Of a stretch of 64,000 nucleotides of DNA, positions 1 to 9,704 are shown one piece after another. Origin of the DNA: Pseudotamlana agarivorans (GTDB lineage Bacteria; Bacteroidota; Bacteroidia; Flavobacteriales; Flavobacteriaceae); contig NZ_JAHKPD010000012.1 of NCBI RefSeq assembly GCF_018860245.1, forward strand, positions 496,001 to 560,000. Reading direction: 5' to 3'. Made by a program: the position numbers and the translations under genes. How positions within the stretch are numbered: the first letter of the stretch is position 1; each line of letters starts with the position of its first letter. The notes under the pieces were generated by a model, which saw only the letters and a list, made by a program, of their open reading frames with translations, ran no database searches and was not told the DNA's origin.

Positions 1-683
1 TAGAAAATATAGAACTTATTATAAGAGCGGTATTTTCGCAATCTGATAATTTGCATATTTTAATTGTAGACGATAATTCGCCCGATTTAACTGGCTTAAA
101 AGTTAAAGCGTTACAAGAGGAATTTCAAGGTAAGTTATTTTTAGAAACTCGTAATGAGAAGTCGGGACTGGGTACAGCCTATATTCACGGATTTAAATGG
201 TGCTTAGAAAGAAGCTATCAATACATTTTTGAAATGGATGCCGATTTTTCACATGATCCCAGGGATATTATGAAACTTTATAATGCTTGTCATATTGAAG
301 GTGCTGGCTTGTCCATTGGATCAAGATATGTTACAGGGGTAAACGTTGTAAACTGGCCTATGGGACGTGTATTAATGTCCTATTTAGCATCAAAGTATGT
401 ACGCTTAATTACAGGAATGCATATTCAAGATACCACGGCGGGGTATGTATGTTACAAACGGGAGGTCTTGGAAGCAATAGATTTAAATACCATTAAGTTT
501 ATTGGTTACGCCTTTCAGATAGAAATGAAATTTAAAACATATTTAAAAGGTTTTAAAATTATAGAAGTCCCAGTTATTTTTACAGATCGAACGCGCGGTG
601 AATCAAAATTAAGTTCAAGTATAATTTCTGAAGCTATTTTCGGAGTTATTTCCATGAAGATTAAAAGTCTATTTAAAAAGTAG
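1..683 (+). CDS. Polyprenol-phosphate mannosyltransferase-like glycosyltransferase (5' partial)
   Basis: This is a family 2 glycosyltransferase of the dolichol/polyprenol monophosphomannose synthase type, which transfers a sugar from a nucleotide donor to a lipid phosphate at the inner membrane. The frame is open from base 3, with ENIELIIRAVF before the TTG at 51, so the true start lies upstream of the window and the TTG is internal. The visible part has LIVDDNSPD, the metal-binding EMDADFSHDP and a late FTDRTRGESKLS segment, all typical of the DPM1-like family. No C-terminal membrane helices follow, so it is the short soluble form. It ends 6 nt before pyrC and is probably cotranscribed with it. 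Confidence 0.88.
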   Translation, partial: ENIELIIRAVFSQSDNLHILIVDDNSPDLTGLKVKALQEEFQGKLFLETRNEKSGLGTAYIHGFKWCLERSYQYIFEMDADFSHDPRDIMKLYNACHIEGAGLSIGSRYVTGVNVVNWPMGRVLMSYLASKYVRLITGMHIQDTTAGYVCYKREVLEAIDLNTIKFIGYAFQIEMKFKTYLKGFKIIEVPVIFTDRTRGESKLSSSIISEAIFGVISMKIKSLFKK

Positions 684-689
684 AAACCT

Positions 690-2036
690 ATGAAAGAAAA
701 AACTACACTTATTAAAAACGCCAAAATTATTAATGAAGGCAAAGTTTTTAGCGGTGATATATTAATTGAAGGGGAGTATATCAAGCAAATTGATACTTCG
801 ATAAGTGCAAAATCTGCCAATGTTAAAATTGTAGATGCCGAAGGAAAATATATTTTGCCAGGGGTAATAGATGATCAGGTGCATTTTAGAGAGCCAGGTT
901 TAACAGAAAAGGCGACAATAGAAACGGAGTCTAGAGCTGCTATTGCTGGTGGAATCACGTCTTTCATTGAAATGCCAAATACAAACCCGCAAACAACAAC
1001 CATTGAGAAATTAGAGGAGAAATTTGCTATAGCAGCAGAAACATCTTCAGCAAATTACTCGTTTATGTTTGGTGGTACTAACGATAATTTAGAAGAAATT
1101 TTAAAAGTTGATAAAACCAACGTTGCTGGTTTAAAATTATTTTTAGGGTCTTCAACAGGAAATATGTTGGTTGATAATCCTGAGGTTCTAGAAAAAATAT
1201 TCAGTAGTACCGATTTACTAATTTCTGTACACTGTGAAGACGAAGCTACGATTAAAGCTAACTTTAAAAAGTATCATGATGAATATGGTGATGATATTCC
1301 TGTAAAATACCATCCACTCATTAGAAGTGAAGAAGCTTGCTATTTGTCATCTTCAAAAGCCATACAATTAGCGAAAAAGACAGGTGCTCGATTGCACATT
1401 TTTCATCTTTCAACAGGGAAAGAAACAAAATTGTTTTCAAACAAAATACCTTTAAAAGATAAAAAAATAACCGCCGAAGTTTGTATTCATCACCTATGGT
1501 TTACAGATGAAGATTACGAGAAAAAAGGCACATTAATAAAGTGGAATCCTGCGGTAAAGAAAAAATCGGATAGAGAACAACTATGGAAAGCGTTGTTGGA
1601 TGGAAGAATTGACGTGATTGCTACCGATCATGCCCCACACACTAAAGACGAAAAAGATAACATTTATACCAATGCACCGTCTGGTGGGCCTTTAGTTCAG
1701 CATGCTTTACCGGCCATGCTAGAAATGCATCACCGAGGTAAAATTTCTTTAGAAGATGTGGTTGAAAAAATGTGTCATAACCCAGCTATTTTATTCCAAG
1801 TTGAAAAACGAGGCTATATAAAAGAAGGTTATTTTGCCGATTTAGTGTTGGTAGATTTAAATAACCCTTGGACGGTTAATAAGGATAATATTTTATATAA
1901 ATGCGGGTGGTCTCCATTTGAAGGTACTACTTTTAAATCTAGAATCACACATACTTTTTTAAATGGTAGTTTAGTATATCAAAACGCTGAATTTAAAAAT
2001 GTTAAAGCGGCAAAGCGATTAACTTTTACAAGATGA
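690..2036 (+). CDS. pyrC: Dihydroorotase
   Basis: The enzyme cyclises carbamoyl aspartate to dihydroorotate in pyrimidine synthesis. The 448-residue protein is a full-length amidohydrolase: an N-terminal beta-sandwich start, [10 protein letters not shown] at 61-70, MPNTNP at 95-100, a GLKLF segment with the likely carbamylated lysine K149, and ATDHAPHT in the C-terminal third. The first histidine of the usual HxH metal motif is a glutamine here (Q63-V-H65); I believe this is normal in Bacteroidota enzymes of this group. Its stop overlaps the start of the next gene by 4 nt (ATGA), indicating an operon. Confidence 0.93.
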   Translation: MKEKTTLIKNAKIINEGKVFSGDILIEGEYIKQIDTSISAKSANVKIVDAEGKYILPGVIDDQVHFREPGLTEKATIETESRAAIAGGITSFIEMPNTNPQTTTIEKLEEKFAIAAETSSANYSFMFGGTNDNLEEILKVDKTNVAGLKLFLGSSTGNMLVDNPEVLEKIFSSTDLLISVHCEDEATIKANFKKYHDEYGDDIPVKYHPLIRSEEACYLSSSKAIQLAKKTGARLHIFHLSTGKETKLFSNKIPLKDKKITAEVCIHHLWFTDEDYEKKGTLIKWNPAVKKKSDREQLWKALLDGRIDVIATDHAPHTKDEKDNIYTNAPSGGPLVQHALPAMLEMHHRGKISLEDVVEKMCHNPAILFQVEKRGYIKEGYFADLVLVDLNNPWTVNKDNILYKCGWSPFEGTTFKSRITHTFLNGSLVYQNAEFKNVKAAKRLTFTR

Positions 2037-2491
2037 TTTTAAAACGCACATGGTTATGTTTAGGAATTTTACTGTCTGTATTGGCATGTAATAAGTTTAA
2101 CGGTCCTGAGAAACCGAAAAATTTAATCCCTGAAGATAAAATGATTGATATTTTGATTGATTCAAAATTATTGACTTCGGCTAATTCTGCTAATAAGAGA
2201 GTTATGCGTGACAGTAATTTAAATATCAATTCTTATGTTTATAAAAAATATAATATAGACAGTATACAATTTGCTGAAAGCAATGCATATTATGCGTTTC
2301 ATGTTGAAATTTACGATGCTATTTATGATAAAGCTATTGATAGTTTAGAGCGGTTAACGGTTAAATTAAAGGCCGATGAGGCAGCCGAGTGGAAGTCGCA
2401 AACTAAAAAAGAAGAGGAAGCCTCTATTAAGTCTCAGGATTTACCTAAAGAATTGGATAGCTTAAGCCAGTTAAAACTACTAAAGGAGTAG
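2033..2491 (+). CDS. DUF4296 lipoprotein
   Basis: This is a 152-residue putative lipoprotein with an N-terminal hydrophobic segment ending in the lipobox VLAC (Cys19). The remainder is polar and helical, with the [15 protein letters not shown] start typical of DUF4296 proteins of Bacteroidota and a charged Lys/Glu-rich tail. Function is unknown. It overlaps pyrC by 4 nt, an arrangement I recall as common in Flavobacteriaceae. Its end lies 3 nt from the end of the convergent epimerase gene, leaving no room for a separate terminator. Confidence 0.8.
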   Translation: MILKRTWLCLGILLSVLACNKFNGPEKPKNLIPEDKMIDILIDSKLLTSANSANKRVMRDSNLNINSYVYKKYNIDSIQFAESNAYYAFHVEIYDAIYDKAIDSLERLTVKLKADEAAEWKSQTKKEEEASIKSQDLPKELDSLSQLKLLKE

Positions 2492-2494
2492 TTT

Positions 2495-3496
2495 TTATTT
2501 TAAATACATATTTCCAATTTTGGAAATCGATTGATCAATTGCTTTAAATTTATAATTTAAGGCAGTTTTTATTTTGTCACTGCAGTAATGGGTTGTAGAA
2601 TTTAAAGAGTTACTCATGTGCTTAGTAAGTTGACGTTCTCTTCCTGTAAGTTTATGCTTGAGCCAATCTAAACGCCAAGCCATATTAAGAAGTTTTTTTG
2701 TTGCCAATTTTTGAGGCGCCCTCCCCGATACAGATTGAGCAAGTGATTCAATGAATTTTTTATAGCTCAAGTTTTCAGATACTAATACAAAGCGCTCGTT
2801 TTTAATGGCACTATTAGTGAGTTTAATCATAATAGTTACAACGTCTTCAACATCAACAAGCGCGACTGTTCCTGCGGTATAATATTTAAATCCTTTTTTT
2901 GCTTTTTGGAATAAGCTTCCAGTGCCAGAACTCCAAATACCAGCACCCAAAATAACGCCCGGATTTACAATTATGGCGGCTAAGCCTTCTTGTGTGCCAC
3001 GCCAAACTTCCATTTCGGCTCCATATTTAGTAATGGCGTAATCATTATTGTCGTCTTCAGGATTCCATATGGTTTCTTCAGTTATGGGCACGTTGTTTAA
3101 AGTATAACCTAAAGTAGCAATAGAACTCACATAACAGAACCGTTCAATTTTATTACTAAGTGATAAGTTTACCAAGTTGGCTGTGCCTTCAATATTTGTT
3201 TGACGTAAAAGTTGGTGCTTGTTAGGGTCGAAAGATACTAAAGCAGCGCAATGGTAAACTCTTGTAATACCTTTAAATAATTCAGATAATGCAGGGATGT
3301 CTAAAATATCAGCTTGAACCCATTCAATTGCATTAAAAAGGGAATCAGCATTTTCAGAATAAGTAGAGAAAACATTTTTAGTATGCTCTTGTTTTTGTTT
3401 ATTTCTGTAAATCGCTCGTACTTTATTTTTTTCAGATACGAGTCTGTAAAGTAAATGTGCGCCAACTAAACCGGTTCCTCCTGTTACTAAAATCAT
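2495..3496 (-). CDS. NAD-dependent epimerase/dehydratase (extended SDR)
   Basis: This is a 333-residue extended short-chain dehydrogenase. GGTGLVGAHL at the N-terminus is the Rossmann nucleotide-binding loop. YAITKYGAE supplies the catalytic YxxxK, and a YVSS segment precedes it. The length and the Asn-Pro-Gly segment after YxxxK fit the dihydroflavonol-reductase-like/NAD-dependent epimerase group. The substrate cannot be inferred. It is transcribed away from tyrS and converges on the DUF4296 gene. Confidence 0.82.
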   Translation of the reverse strand: MILVTGGTGLVGAHLLYRLVSEKNKVRAIYRNKQKQEHTKNVFSTYSENADSLFNAIEWVQADILDIPALSELFKGITRVYHCAALVSFDPNKHQLLRQTNIEGTANLVNLSLSNKIERFCYVSSIATLGYTLNNVPITEETIWNPEDDNNDYAITKYGAEMEVWRGTQEGLAAIIVNPGVILGAGIWSSGTGSLFQKAKKGFKYYTAGTVALVDVEDVVTIMIKLTNSAIKNERFVLVSENLSYKKFIESLAQSVSGRAPQKLATKKLLNMAWRLDWLKHKLTGRERQLTKHMSNSLNSTTHYCSDKIKTALNYKFKAIDQSISKIGNMYLK

Positions 3497-3523
3497 GCAA
3501 CTAAAGTAAAGAATTATTCATAA

Positions 3524-3557
3524 TTGACCCCTTATTATACTTGTATTTTTATCTTTG
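3524..3557 (+). promoter_or_regulatory. Putative tyrS promoter
   Basis: TTG at 3524-3526 and TATCTTTG at 3550-3557 are separated by 23 nt. This fits the Flavobacterium promoter pattern TTG-N17-23-TAnnTTTG, and the tyrS start is 25 nt downstream of the -7 element. Confidence 0.6.
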
Positions 3558-3582
3558 CCTAGGTTTTTAAAATTGAGCTAAA

Positions 3583-4881
3583 ATGATAAAGAATTTTGTT
3601 GAAGAATTAACATGGAGAGGCATGATACAAGATAGTATGCCTGGGACAGAAGAACATTTATTAGAAGCGATGCGTATGGCGTATGTGGGGATAGATCCTA
3701 CTGCCGATTCCTTACACATCGGGCATCTTGTAGGTGTTATGGGGTTAAGACATTTTCAGTTATCAGGTCATAAACCTGTAGCTCTAGTAGGAGGTGCAAC
3801 GGGTATGATTGGTGATCCGTCAGGGAAATCTGCCGAACGTAATTTGCTTAACGAAGAAACGCTTTTGCATAACCAAAATGCCATTAAAGAGCAACTATCT
3901 CGATTCTTAGATTTTGATAGTGAAGCTGAAAATGCAGCCATTATAGTGAATAACTACGATTGGATGAAAGAATTTTCATTTCTAGAATTTATTAGAGATG
4001 TAGGTAAACATATTACCGTAAACTATATGATGGCGAAAGATTCTGTAAAGAAACGTTTGTCTTCAGAATCTTCTGTAGGGATGAGTTTTACAGAATTCAC
4101 TTATCAATTGGTACAGGGTTACGATTTTTTACACCTATACCGCGATAAGCAATGTACGCTTCAAATGGGTGGGAGTGATCAATGGGGTAACATTACTACA
4201 GGAACGGAGTTAATTCGTCGTGTGGATGCTGGTAAAGGATATGCTTTAACTTGGCCATTAATTACTAAAGCTGATGGTACCAAGTTTGGTAAAACCGAAG
4301 GGGGAAACATTTGGTTAGATACCGAAAGAACTTCACCTTATAAATTTTATCAATATTGGTTAAATACTAGTGATGTTGATGCCGAAAAATACATTAAAAT
4401 TTTCACCTTCTTAACAAGAGAAACCATCGAATCTTTGATCGAAGAGCATAAAGAAGCTCCGCATTTACGTGCTTTACAAAGACGTTTAGCCGAAGAAATC
4501 ACCACTATGGTACATTCTAAGGACGAATTAGATAATGCGATTAAAGCTAGTAATATATTATTTGGAAAATCTACTGGTGATGACTTAAAAGCACTTAACG
4601 AAAAAACATTTTTAGATGTTTTTGACGGTGTGCCACTTACTCAAATTGCCAAATCTGAAGTTGAAAACGGATTGGATATCATCGCAGCTTTAGCTGAACA
4701 AGGTGGCTTTTTAAAATCTAACGGTGAGGCCAGACGTGCTTTAAAGGAAAATTCAATTTCTGTGAATAAAGGAAAGGTAAAAGATGATTATAAAATTACT
4801 TCAGCAGATTTGATTAACGGTAAGTTTGTGCTTTTACAACGTGGCAAGAAGAACTATTTCGTGTTGCAAATCGTAGACTAA
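3583..4881 (+). CDS. tyrS: Tyrosyl-tRNA synthetase
   Basis: This class I aminoacyl-tRNA synthetase charges tRNA-Tyr. The 432-residue protein is full length. It has the HIGH-type signature in [13 protein letters not shown] near residue 40, the KMSKS-type loop written as KFGKT near residue 230, and a C-terminal S4-like RNA-binding segment with [16 protein letters not shown]. It is monocistronic: a promoter stands directly upstream and a strong intrinsic terminator follows. Confidence 0.96.
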   Translation: MIKNFVEELTWRGMIQDSMPGTEEHLLEAMRMAYVGIDPTADSLHIGHLVGVMGLRHFQLSGHKPVALVGGATGMIGDPSGKSAERNLLNEETLLHNQNAIKEQLSRFLDFDSEAENAAIIVNNYDWMKEFSFLEFIRDVGKHITVNYMMAKDSVKKRLSSESSVGMSFTEFTYQLVQGYDFLHLYRDKQCTLQMGGSDQWGNITTGTELIRRVDAGKGYALTWPLITKADGTKFGKTEGGNIWLDTERTSPYKFYQYWLNTSDVDAEKYIKIFTFLTRETIESLIEEHKEAPHLRALQRRLAEEITTMVHSKDELDNAIKASNILFGKSTGDDLKALNEKTFLDVFDGVPLTQIAKSEVENGLDIIAALAEQGGFLKSNGEARRALKENSISVNKGKVKDDYKITSADLINGKFVLLQRGKKNYFVLQIVD

Positions 4882-4937
4882 ATCTGTATTTATTTTAAAT
4901 ATTATAGTAGAGGTTAGTCGAAAAAAAAATATAGAAA

Positions 4938-4972
4938 CAAAAAGGCCTGATTTTTTTAAATCAGGCCTTTTC
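4938..4972. terminator. Bidirectional intrinsic terminator after tyrS
   Basis: A perfect 14-bp stem (4940-4953 with 4958-4971, core AAGGCCTGATTT) encloses a TTTT loop. A and T runs on the two sides let it work for tyrS and for leftward transcription. Confidence 0.88.
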
Positions 4973-5059
4973 TACTTAACCACTAAATAATAATTTTTCT
5001 TTTTCTAGCTTTAGCCTTAGTCGTTAAGGTTTACATAGCTTACGGTTTTTTCATGTGTT

Positions 5060-6037
5060 TTATAAAACCATCAAATTACACCCACGAATATCAGAGTTGT
5101 CAAAACGACCAATCACTTCAAAAGAACCATCTGAATTGACACGTCCTAAATCTTGTGTGGCAATAAATGAGCACGAATTAATATTGGCTAAATCGATAAT
5201 ATTCATACCGCCTGCTTTTCCTGCCTTTTGAAGGCTTAAAGCGTCTTCTGTGTCCCGAGTTAAAACTTTCATCCATGGCGGACAATCAAACATACCGTTT
5301 CCTTTAGAATAGGCTTGACTTAAAAGTTCGGTCATACCGTATTCGCTATGAATGGTTTTAACACCAAAACCTTGTTTTAAAATGGCGTGAAGTTCATGAC
5401 GAATAAGTTCTTTGCGTTTGCCTTTCATGCCACCAGTTTCCATGATAATGGTGTTTTTTAATTGAAACTGAAACGATTCAACCAAATCTAATAATGCAAA
5501 GGAAACGCCTATTAATATGATTTTTTTGCCTTCATTATCCAACTTAGTGAGGTGTTCTTTTAATTCCGAAAGGTTATTTAAATAAAAACCGCTTTCAGGA
5601 TGGTTTGATGTTTTTATCATGGCATCAACCATGTAAATTAATGACGAACCTTGGCGTTCTAGATAAGAGGGTAATAAGCCTAGAATCACGTAGTCTTCAA
5701 TTTTTCCGTAGAATTGTTCGAAGCCTTTGTTGAAGCTTTTATTGTAAACCTCTATGTTTGTCACATGATGTTTACTGGTTTCACTACCCGTCGTGCCTGA
5801 GCTTGTAAATGTCGTTTGAATTTCGGCGTTAGAACTTAAAATATCACGTGTTTTAAAAAACTGAATGGGTAAAAAAGGAATGGCTTTTATGGTAGTTACT
5901 TCTGCAGGATGCACATATAATAAATCGCAAAAAGACCTGTAAACCCTATTGTTATGAAATTGAAATTTAAAAATTTCAAGAGCAACCCTTTCAAACTCAG
6001 CATTGTTTTTTATATCGAAAATAGCGTTTGTGTCCAT
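5060..6037 (-). CDS. LuxE/PaaK-like acyltransferase (acyl-protein synthetase)
   Basis: This 325-residue protein belongs to the ANL-related LuxE acyl-protein synthetase group, which activates or transfers acyl groups. TFTSSGTTGS near residue 76 is the phosphate-binding loop of adenylate-forming enzymes, and HSEYGMTELLSQAY is the later ANL motif. It lacks the C-terminal domain of full-length CoA ligases. No luciferase or fatty acid reductase genes are nearby, so bioluminescence is not implied. Flavobacteria often keep it next to a response regulator/kinase pair, as here; the natural substrate is unknown. Confidence 0.78.
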   Translation of the reverse strand: MDTNAIFDIKNNAEFERVALEIFKFQFHNNRVYRSFCDLLYVHPAEVTTIKAIPFLPIQFFKTRDILSSNAEIQTTFTSSGTTGSETSKHHVTNIEVYNKSFNKGFEQFYGKIEDYVILGLLPSYLERQGSSLIYMVDAMIKTSNHPESGFYLNNLSELKEHLTKLDNEGKKIILIGVSFALLDLVESFQFQLKNTIIMETGGMKGKRKELIRHELHAILKQGFGVKTIHSEYGMTELLSQAYSKGNGMFDCPPWMKVLTRDTEDALSLQKAGKAGGMNIIDLANINSCSFIATQDLGRVNSDGSFEVIGRFDNSDIRGCNLMVL

Positions 6038-6127
6038 TGTAATTTGATAAAGAACAAAAGTATGTAAAATATAAAAAGCGTTGCAATTTGCGACGCCTTT
6101 AAATGTTTTAATCTCTTATGAATTTTA

Positions 6128-6469
6128 TTACCTAATTACTAGCTTTCGTGTTTCGCTTAGGTTGTTTTCGGTTATCTTTAAGATGTAAATGCCTTTTTGT
6201 AATTGCGAAATGTTTAATTCTTTTCCAATAAGTTTTTTTGAAAATAGGCGCTTTCCAAGTACATTGTATATATCGATGAATTTAGGAGCGTTAATTGCAG
6301 AGGCTATATTAATATGTGTAGTTTGATCGTTTACCGGATTTGGGTAAATGGTTAAACCTTCTATACTTTCTTCCGCAGATGCTAATTTCCCTTTATTTTG
6401 CGCTTCAGTAGGAAGTGCAAAAAACAAGGAAAATGTAATAAATAAAAAGAAAATATAGTTTTTTTTCAT
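6128..6469 (-). CDS. Small secreted protein with T9SS type A sorting domain
   Basis: This 113-residue protein has a signal peptide (about residues 1-23, ending in TEAQN) and, almost immediately after, a Por-type sorting domain. The domain runs from YPNPV near residue 42 through DIYNVLGKRLFSKKL and LQKGIYILKI to the terminal TRKLVIR. The domain normally directs cargo through the type IX secretion system and is removed at the cell surface. Here there is almost no cargo, only about 17 residues between the signal peptide and the domain. It lies between the LuxE-like gene and the divergent response regulator. Confidence 0.82.
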   Translation of the reverse strand: MKKNYIFFLFITFSLFFALPTEAQNKGKLASAEESIEGLTIYPNPVNDQTTHINIASAINAPKFIDIYNVLGKRLFSKKLIGKELNISQLQKGIYILKITENNLSETRKLVIR

Positions 6470-6661
6470 CTGTTATGTTTGGTATTACAAAGGTAGTATT
6501 TTACAGCAAAATTAATGCCATAAAGTTGTTAAATATGTAAGGTTTTGTGATGAAATTTAAATATTTGTAACACTATTGTTATCTTAGTGTTATTAATAAT
6601 TCAAATTAATTTAAATTGTGTTATTAGTTTTATCTTTACTTCGACAAATGTCGTAAATACA

Positions 6662-7342
6662 ATGAAAAAAAAAGATATCAAGATTTTACTGGTTGATGAT
6701 GAACCAGATATTTTAGAAATAGTTGGATACAATTTATCTAGCGAGGGTTACCAAGTTATTACTGCAGAGAACGGGCAAGAAGGTGTTAAGAAGGCGAAAA
6801 AAGAACTTCCACACCTAATTATCTTGGATGTTATGATGCCCGAAATGGATGGTATTGAAGCTTGTGAAATCATCAGAAAAAATCCTGACTTAAAAAATAC
6901 GATCGTCACATTTTTAACTGCTAGGGGAGAAGATTATTCTCAAGTAGCTGGATTTGATGCTGGCGCCGATGATTATATCACGAAACCTATTAAACCAAAA
7001 GTTTTGGTAAGCAAAGTGAAAGCTTTATTAAGGCGTTTTAAAGAAGAAGACGTTGCCGATACCATGAAAATAGGAAGTTTAGTGATTAATCGCGATGAGT
7101 ATAAAATTACTTCTAAAGGGGTCGAAATCGTTTTACCAAGGAAGGAATTTGAACTCCTTTCCTTATTAGCTTCTAAACCCGGAAAAGTATTTAAAAGAGA
7201 TGAAATCTTAGACGCTGTGTGGGGTAATGAAGTGGTTGTAGGAGGCAGAACCATCGATGTTCATATTAGAAAACTTCGAGAAAAATTAGGAGACGATAGC
7301 TTTAAAACCATTAAAGGTGTCGGCTATAAGTTTGTAGATTAA
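6662..7342 (+). CDS. OmpR/PhoB-family response regulator
   Basis: This 226-residue two-component transcription factor has an N-terminal receiver domain with acidic residues D12-D13, phosphoacceptor D56 in LILDVMMPEMDG, the FLTAR switch threonine and YITKP lysine. A C-terminal winged-helix DNA-binding domain ends in RTIDVHIRKLREKL and IKGVGYKFVD. The ATG at 6662 is chosen: an open frame runs back to a TTG at 6587, but the 25 extra residues are unlike the family. The gene's stop and the kinase start share one base (TAATG), so the pair is translationally coupled. The targets are unknown; similarity to PhoB is at family level only. Confidence 0.92.
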   Translation: MKKKDIKILLVDDEPDILEIVGYNLSSEGYQVITAENGQEGVKKAKKELPHLIILDVMMPEMDGIEACEIIRKNPDLKNTIVTFLTARGEDYSQVAGFDAGADDYITKPIKPKVLVSKVKALLRRFKEEDVADTMKIGSLVINRDEYKITSKGVEIVLPRKEFELLSLLASKPGKVFKRDEILDAVWGNEVVVGGRTIDVHIRKLREKLGDDSFKTIKGVGYKFVD

Positions 7343-8385
7343 TGCCTTCACAGTTTAAGAAATCATATCGTTTTGCCGCAAGAACTGCGCTATCCATAAC
7401 TTTGTTTACAACACTCGTTTTGAGTGTTTTTTTGCATTATTTGGATGGCCTTGTTTGGTACTGGTTAGTGTCTTTTAGTCTGATTGTGTTTTCCTTTTCT
7501 TTTGTGATCATTCAGTTTAATTTAGAACGTTTTATTTATAAGCGTATAAAGAAAATTTACGATGATTTAACGCTTCTCGAATCCGTAAATTTATCCGAAG
7601 GGCCTATTACAACAGATTTAAGAACACTTACCGAAGAAATCGATCGATTTGCAAAAGATAAAAAGATTGAAATTGAAACCCTTCGCGTAAGGGAGGAATA
7701 TCGAAAGGAATTTATTGGTAATGTATCCCATGAATTAAAAACACCTTTGTTTACCGTACAAGGTTATATTTTGACCTTATTGGATGGTGCTGCCGATGAT
7801 AAAGAAATACGCAAAAAGTATTTAGATCGTGCCAGTAAAGGAATCGAAAGGCTCGGTTTTATTATTAAAGATTTGGATATGATTACCAAATTGGAAGTTG
7901 GCGATTTAAGACTGCAATTTGAAGTTTTTGACATTATTGAATTGGTAAGTCAAGTGTTCGAAATGTTAGAAATGAAAGCTAATAAAAAAGATATTACTTT
8001 AGCTTTTGATAGAAAGTATTCGAACCCCGTTTTAGTACGTGCAGATAAGGAGCGTGTCCAACAAGTGTTAGCTAATTTAATAGTGAATTCGGTGAAGTAT
8101 GGTAGTAAAAATGGTACCACCGAGATTAGTATAGAAAATCTTATTAAGAATAAAGTAATCGTGAGAGTTACCGATAATGGTGAGGGTATCGCAAAAGAGC
8201 ATCTTCCTAGATTATTCGAGCGTTTTTATCGGGTTGATAAAAGTGGCTCTCGAAAAGAAGGCGGTTCGGGCTTAGGTCTGTCTATCGTTAAGCATATTAT
8301 TGAGGCGCATCACGAAAAAATATATGTTGAAAGTGAATCAGGAATTGGTAGTGAATTTTCTTTTACCTTAGAAAAGGCTGAATAA
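7342..8385 (+). CDS. Sensor histidine kinase
   Basis: This is the membrane partner of the upstream regulator. Two hydrophobic segments at about 12-32 and 38-60 leave almost no periplasmic loop, so sensing is probably membrane-linked or intracellular. The phosphorylated histidine is H130 in NVSHELKTPL. The ATPase domain has the N box (ANLIVNSVKYG), G1 (VTDNGEGI), F (LFERFYRVDKS) and G2 (GGSGLGLSIVKHI) boxes. There is no clear PAS domain. Its last 18 nt overlap the tail of the convergent glycosyltransferase gene. Confidence 0.92.
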   Translation: MPSQFKKSYRFAARTALSITLFTTLVLSVFLHYLDGLVWYWLVSFSLIVFSFSFVIIQFNLERFIYKRIKKIYDDLTLLESVNLSEGPITTDLRTLTEEIDRFAKDKKIEIETLRVREEYRKEFIGNVSHELKTPLFTVQGYILTLLDGAADDKEIRKKYLDRASKGIERLGFIIKDLDMITKLEVGDLRLQFEVFDIIELVSQVFEMLEMKANKKDITLAFDRKYSNPVLVRADKERVQQVLANLIVNSVKYGSKNGTTEISIENLIKNKVIVRVTDNGEGIAKEHLPRLFERFYRVDKSGSRKEGGSGLGLSIVKHIIEAHHEKIYVESESGIGSEFSFTLEKAE

Positions 8386-9414
8386 CGCCTTGTAATCTGG
8401 TTCAAAATCAAAAGCCTTTAAGCCTTCATAGGCTGCTACTTCATTTAGTTTTTCAATAGTAAATTCATCTTGACTGCAGGTTGGTACTATGCTTAATTCC
8501 CAAAGCCTTTCAGCTATATATTCCTGTTCAAATTGACCTGGTGTTGGAATAAAGAACGCTTTCTTATTTAATTTAGCTAAGTCCATAACGGTCGTATATC
8601 CAGAACGAGAAAGTATTAAAGTGCTTTCATTAATAGTTTGTTCTAGTAACTTAGAAGTCATGAAATTATATATGGTCAGATTTCCTAAAACGGCTTTAGT
8701 TTGGGTGCCCTCCATTTTTCCTTTTACAAAAATCACCTTGCCATTGTAATTTTTTAATTCAACTAAAAGTTTTTCCTCTAAAAATGTGCGTTGTGGTTCT
8801 GGTCCAGAAATTAAAACCATTAAATCGTGTTTAATAAGGTCGTCATTAGGGGTGAACCTGCTTAACGGACCAATGTATTCTGTAGGGATATCGAAAGTTT
8901 TTACATGACCTAGTTTACCGCTTAAATTCGGTTCACCAGGAACATCGGGCACCCAACATTGATCAAATTTCTGAATAAATTTTTGGTGCATTTTAGTGCT
9001 CAACCAAGAAGTGCTACCGCTTAAAACATAGAGTTGGTGGGTTATAAAAACCGATGGTACTTTTTTATTGCGAACGCCCAATCTATTGTCAGAGATGATA
9101 CCTGAAATATCATGTTCTTCTAAAATTTTGGACACAGCTTTCTTCTCATTTTTAATCGCCTTTAACAGTTTAGGGGAATCTTTGATAAGCTTCAGCTTAA
9201 AGTGCTTTCCGTTTTTGGCATAAGTAACATTGTATGAAGGCAATTCAATAGATAATAAGGTCGGGAATTCTTTTTGTAATAAAGCAAGGGCATCGCCATC
9301 ACTAGCAATAATTGGCGTGAGATTTTCTGCTATTAAAGCGTTTATTATCGGGATACATCTTGTGGCATGACCGAGTCCCCAGTTTAGTGGAGCCACCAAA
9401 ATTTGCTTTTTCAT
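8368..9414 (-). CDS. MurG-like glycosyltransferase
   Basis: This is a 348-residue GT-B fold glycosyltransferase related to the MurG/UDP-GlcNAc transferase group. GLGHATRCIPI near residue 13 is the N-terminal glycine-rich acceptor-side motif. SRSGYTTVMDLAKL in the C-terminal half and PTPGQFEQEYIAERL are the donor-binding region typical of this family. The real murG is usually in the dcw cluster, so this paralogue more likely makes a glycolipid or envelope glycan. It is tail-to-tail with the kinase gene, overlapping it by 18 nt. Confidence 0.75.
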   Translation of the reverse strand: MKKQILVAPLNWGLGHATRCIPIINALIAENLTPIIASDGDALALLQKEFPTLLSIELPSYNVTYAKNGKHFKLKLIKDSPKLLKAIKNEKKAVSKILEEHDISGIISDNRLGVRNKKVPSVFITHQLYVLSGSTSWLSTKMHQKFIQKFDQCWVPDVPGEPNLSGKLGHVKTFDIPTEYIGPLSRFTPNDDLIKHDLMVLISGPEPQRTFLEEKLLVELKNYNGKVIFVKGKMEGTQTKAVLGNLTIYNFMTSKLLEQTINESTLILSRSGYTTVMDLAKLNKKAFFIPTPGQFEQEYIAERLWELSIVPTCSQDEFTIEKLNEVAAYEGLKAFDFEPDYKALFSLF

Positions 9415-9704
9415 AAGTAGATGTTACAATTTTATTCTGCTGTACACAAACACCTGTTTTAAAATTAACAGCTATCGGTGTTTAACTTAGATTCACTTTT
9501 ATCACAGGCTAAAAATTCCTGTAAAATTTTTAATAAAATCAAAGGTAAGAGTATGACCACTCATGTATATTTCCTTAATTTTACCAAATCTATTTCAAAT
9601 AATAATTAATTGTTAATTCATTGTTTTAAAATAGCTTAAGGTTGTCTTATTTTAGCGACTTATTACAACTGTGAAATTAAATAAATATAAATACTTAGCA
9701 TACA

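Noticed and set aside
515-820. 101-codon minus-strand ORF across the glycosyltransferase/pyrC junction
   Set aside because: It is antisense to two conserved genes.
5060-6037. Bioluminescence gene
   Set aside because: The protein is LuxE-like, but no luxA, luxB, luxC or luxD is nearby.
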